Shown piece by piece: positions 13,289 through 14,684 of a stretch of 14,684 nucleotides of DNA. The notes beneath the pieces were generated by a model. That model searched no databases and was not told where the DNA came from. It saw only the letters and a program-made list of their open reading frames with translations. Origin of the DNA: Gammaproteobacteria bacterium (GTDB lineage Bacteria > Pseudomonadota > Gammaproteobacteria > Pseudomonadales > Azotimanducaceae_A). The DNA lies in assembly GCA_026713405.1 (NCBI GenBank), contig JAPOON010000740.1, positions 1 to 14,684 on the forward strand, in the 5' to 3' direction. A program made the translations under genes and the position numbers. Within the stretch, counting starts at the first letter, position 1. Each line of letters starts with the position of its first letter.

Positions 13289-14497
13289 TTGAAAGCCCTC
13301 TTTTACCAGTGCCACGCGGGAATCAGCGGCGACATGCATCTGGGCGCCATGGCCGATCTCGGCGTGCCCCGGGACCACATCCTGGACAACCTGGGGCGCC
13401 TTCCCTGCGCTGACGAGTTCGAGGTCAGCTTCCGCCCGGACAGCAAGCAGGGCATCTCGGGAACGCGGGCCCGGGTTCGCCAACGCGTCGAACAACCCGA
13501 CCACCGGCATTACCGGGACATCAAGGCCCTGATTCGAAAAGCCGACTATCCGGAAGGCATCGCGGACCGGGCGCTGGGAATCTTCAAGGCAATCGCGGTT
13601 GCGGAAGCGAAAATTCACGACATTCCCGTCGAGCAGGTTCACTTTCACGAAGTGGGGGCGGTGGACTCGATCGTCGACGTGGTCGCCGCGGCGATCTGCC
13701 TGGATTATCTCGATGTCGATGCGGTGCTGTGCGGCACGGTGGAGGTGGGGGGTGGATTCGTGGATTGCGCCCACGGCCGCCTGCCGGTACCGGTACCGGC
13801 AACCCAGGAGATTCTCAAGGGCGTGCCTTGTTCCTACGGCGGCGTGGACGGCGAGAGCACCACGCCGACGGGCGCCGCCATCCTCAAGGCCAGCGTCGAC
13901 CGTTTCGAGGCGCCGGTGAATTTCACAACCTCGGCCCTCGGCTACGGCATCGGCACGCGGGACTTCGCGGTGCCGAACGTGCTGCGCGTGCTGGCCGGAG
14001 AACTGGAAGCCGGCACCCTGACCGACGTGCGGCACTGCAAGATCGAGGCGAACATCGATGACATGAGCCCGGAAGCCTACGAACCGCTGATCGAGCATCT
14101 GCTCGAACTCGGCGCCGACGACGTGTACCTGACGCCCATCGTCATGAAAAAGTCCCGCCCGGGCACCTGCCTGTCAGTGCTTTGCAGTCTCGACACTCAG
14201 GAAGCGCTCACCGACGCGGTGCTGAACCGCTCAACCACGATCGGGTTGCGGGTGCTGCCCTTCGTCAAGCAGGCGCTTCCCCGTGCAACTGAAACGGTGA
14301 ACACCAGTTTAGGGCCGGTGCGCATCAAGGTAATCACCCAGCCGGACGGGCTGGTGCGCTGGAAGTCGGAGTTCGAGGACGTGCGGCGTATCGCCGAAGC
14401 GCGCGGACTGGACTTTCTGCGTACCAGGACGGAAATCGACGGGGAAATCTCGGCGAGCCGCGCGAGGCGGGATCAGACGCGGGAAGGCTCCGGATAA
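13289..14497 (+). CDS. larC: Nickel-pincer cofactor biosynthesis protein LarC (nickel insertion)
   Basis: A 402-residue LarC. In the family it is a CTP-dependent cyclometallase inserting Ni into pyridinium-3,5-bisthiocarboxylic acid mononucleotide, to make the cofactor of lactate racemase (LarA) and its relatives. Conserved blocks are AGISGDMHLGAMADLG (10-25), HFHEVGAVDSIVDVVAA (118-134) and HGRLPVPVPAT (162-172). TTPTGAAIL (191-199), EANIDDMSPE (253-262) and YLTPIVMKKSRPGT (280-293) follow. The start is TTG at 13289 with a GGGAGG ribosome site (13274-13279), because the first conserved block begins only nine residues in. The LarC1 and LarC2 halves are in one frame, unlike in Lactiplantibacillus plantarum, where they need a ribosomal frameshift. 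larA, larB and larE are not in the window. It follows the binding-protein gene by 85 bases. Confidence 0.92.
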   Translation: MKALFYQCHAGISGDMHLGAMADLGVPRDHILDNLGRLPCADEFEVSFRPDSKQGISGTRARVRQRVEQPDHRHYRDIKALIRKADYPEGIADRALGIFKAIAVAEAKIHDIPVEQVHFHEVGAVDSIVDVVAAAICLDYLDVDAVLCGTVEVGGGFVDCAHGRLPVPVPATQEILKGVPCSYGGVDGESTTPTGAAILKASVDRFEAPVNFTTSALGYGIGTRDFAVPNVLRVLAGELEAGTLTDVRHCKIEANIDDMSPEAYEPLIEHLLELGADDVYLTPIVMKKSRPGTCLSVLCSLDTQEALTDAVLNRSTTIGLRVLPFVKQALPRATETVNTSLGPVRIKVITQPDGLVRWKSEFEDVRRIAEARGLDFLRTRTEIDGEISASRARRDQTREGSG

Positions 14498-14684
14498 ATC
14501 CAGGGACGGCAGCCCTGAGTTCGGCTGAACCGGCGCCAGTCTCCCGGATCCTGGGCCAGGCGGTCGGCAATCACGTGCAGAACGTCCGGGTTCATGGCCA
14601 TACCGGTGTGGCTGGCCCGCACCTCGACGTTTTCGGCCAGTTCGCTCTCCCGATTCATGCAGGCCTTCCAGTGCGCCACACCGT
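14473..14684 (-). CDS. C-terminal fragment of an alpha/beta-hydrolase-like protein (start outside window)
   Basis: The frame is open to the right edge, so only the last 70 residues or so are visible. They read GVAHWKACMNRESELAENVE, then VRASHTGMAMNPDVLHVIAD, then RLAQDPGDWRRF and a short tail. The pattern of SH(T/V/C)GM followed by NPxVLxxIADRLAQ and WRxF resembles the ends of a group of bacterial alpha/beta-hydrolase (lipase/esterase-like) proteins, where that His is the catalytic-triad base. This identification is from recall of the family, not a search. It converges on larC, and the two genes overlap by 25 bases at their 3' ends. The GTG and ATG codons inside the visible part are probably internal. 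Confidence 0.6.
   Translation of the reverse strand, partial: GVAHWKACMNRESELAENVEVRASHTGMAMNPDVLHVIADRLAQDPGDWRRFSRTQGCRPWIYPEPSRV

Noticed and set aside
13783..13800. A perfect 18-base palindrome (gccggtaccggtaccggc) inside larC
   Set aside because: It falls in codons for the conserved LPVPVPA stretch and arises from alternating Pro and Val codons. There is no reason to infer a binding site.
1..14684. CRISPR array, tRNA/rRNA, insertion sequence, integrase or phage genes, defence systems
   Set aside because: No regularly spaced repeats of array type, no cloverleaf or rRNA-like sequence, and no transposase, recombinase or known defence-domain protein were found in any frame read.

Overview
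The window is a GC-rich, tightly packed stretch of what looks like a proteobacterial chromosome. A gammaproteobacterium is most likely, judging by the RND pump, the 1-Cys peroxiredoxin, the GloA-type glyoxalase and the liv-type ABC transporter, but nothing in the sequence fixes the genus. No tRNA, rRNA, CRISPR array, transposase or phage gene was seen.

The left part (1-6342) is on the minus strand. Read in transcription order, a 1-Cys peroxiredoxin (6342-5683) is followed closely by a divergent NRAMP-fold transporter (5660-4374). A possible 33-residue membrane miniprotein (4212-4111) and a strong rho-independent terminator (about 4061-4036) come next. A separate single gene for a GloA-like lactoylglutathione lyase/VOC protein (3928-3509) follows. 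After about 240 bases of repeat-rich intergenic DNA comes a two-gene RND efflux operon: a periplasmic adaptor (3268-2078) overlapping by four bases an RND permease that runs off the left edge.

The right part (6491-14497) is on the plus strand and reads like one long operon. It encodes two branched-chain-amino-acid (HAAT) type permeases (LivH, LivM), two ATPases (LivG, LivF), a 604-residue long-chain-type acyl-CoA synthetase, a lipoprotein substrate-binding protein of the Peripla_BP_6 family, and LarC, the nickel-inserting enzyme of nickel-pincer cofactor synthesis. The synthetase sits inside the transporter set. The likely logic, which is inference, is import of a carboxylic acid followed by immediate activation to its CoA thioester. 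The true substrate may therefore not be a branched-chain amino acid. The last feature is the 3' end of a convergent alpha/beta-hydrolase-like gene that overlaps the end of larC.

The points most worth a second look are: the transporter/acyl-CoA ligase cassette with a lipid-anchored binding protein; the NRAMP-like protein that lacks both signature metal-binding motifs and is paired with a peroxiredoxin; a dispersed intergenic repeat found at two unrelated places; and several small palindromes and direct repeats in front of the efflux operon and of livM.
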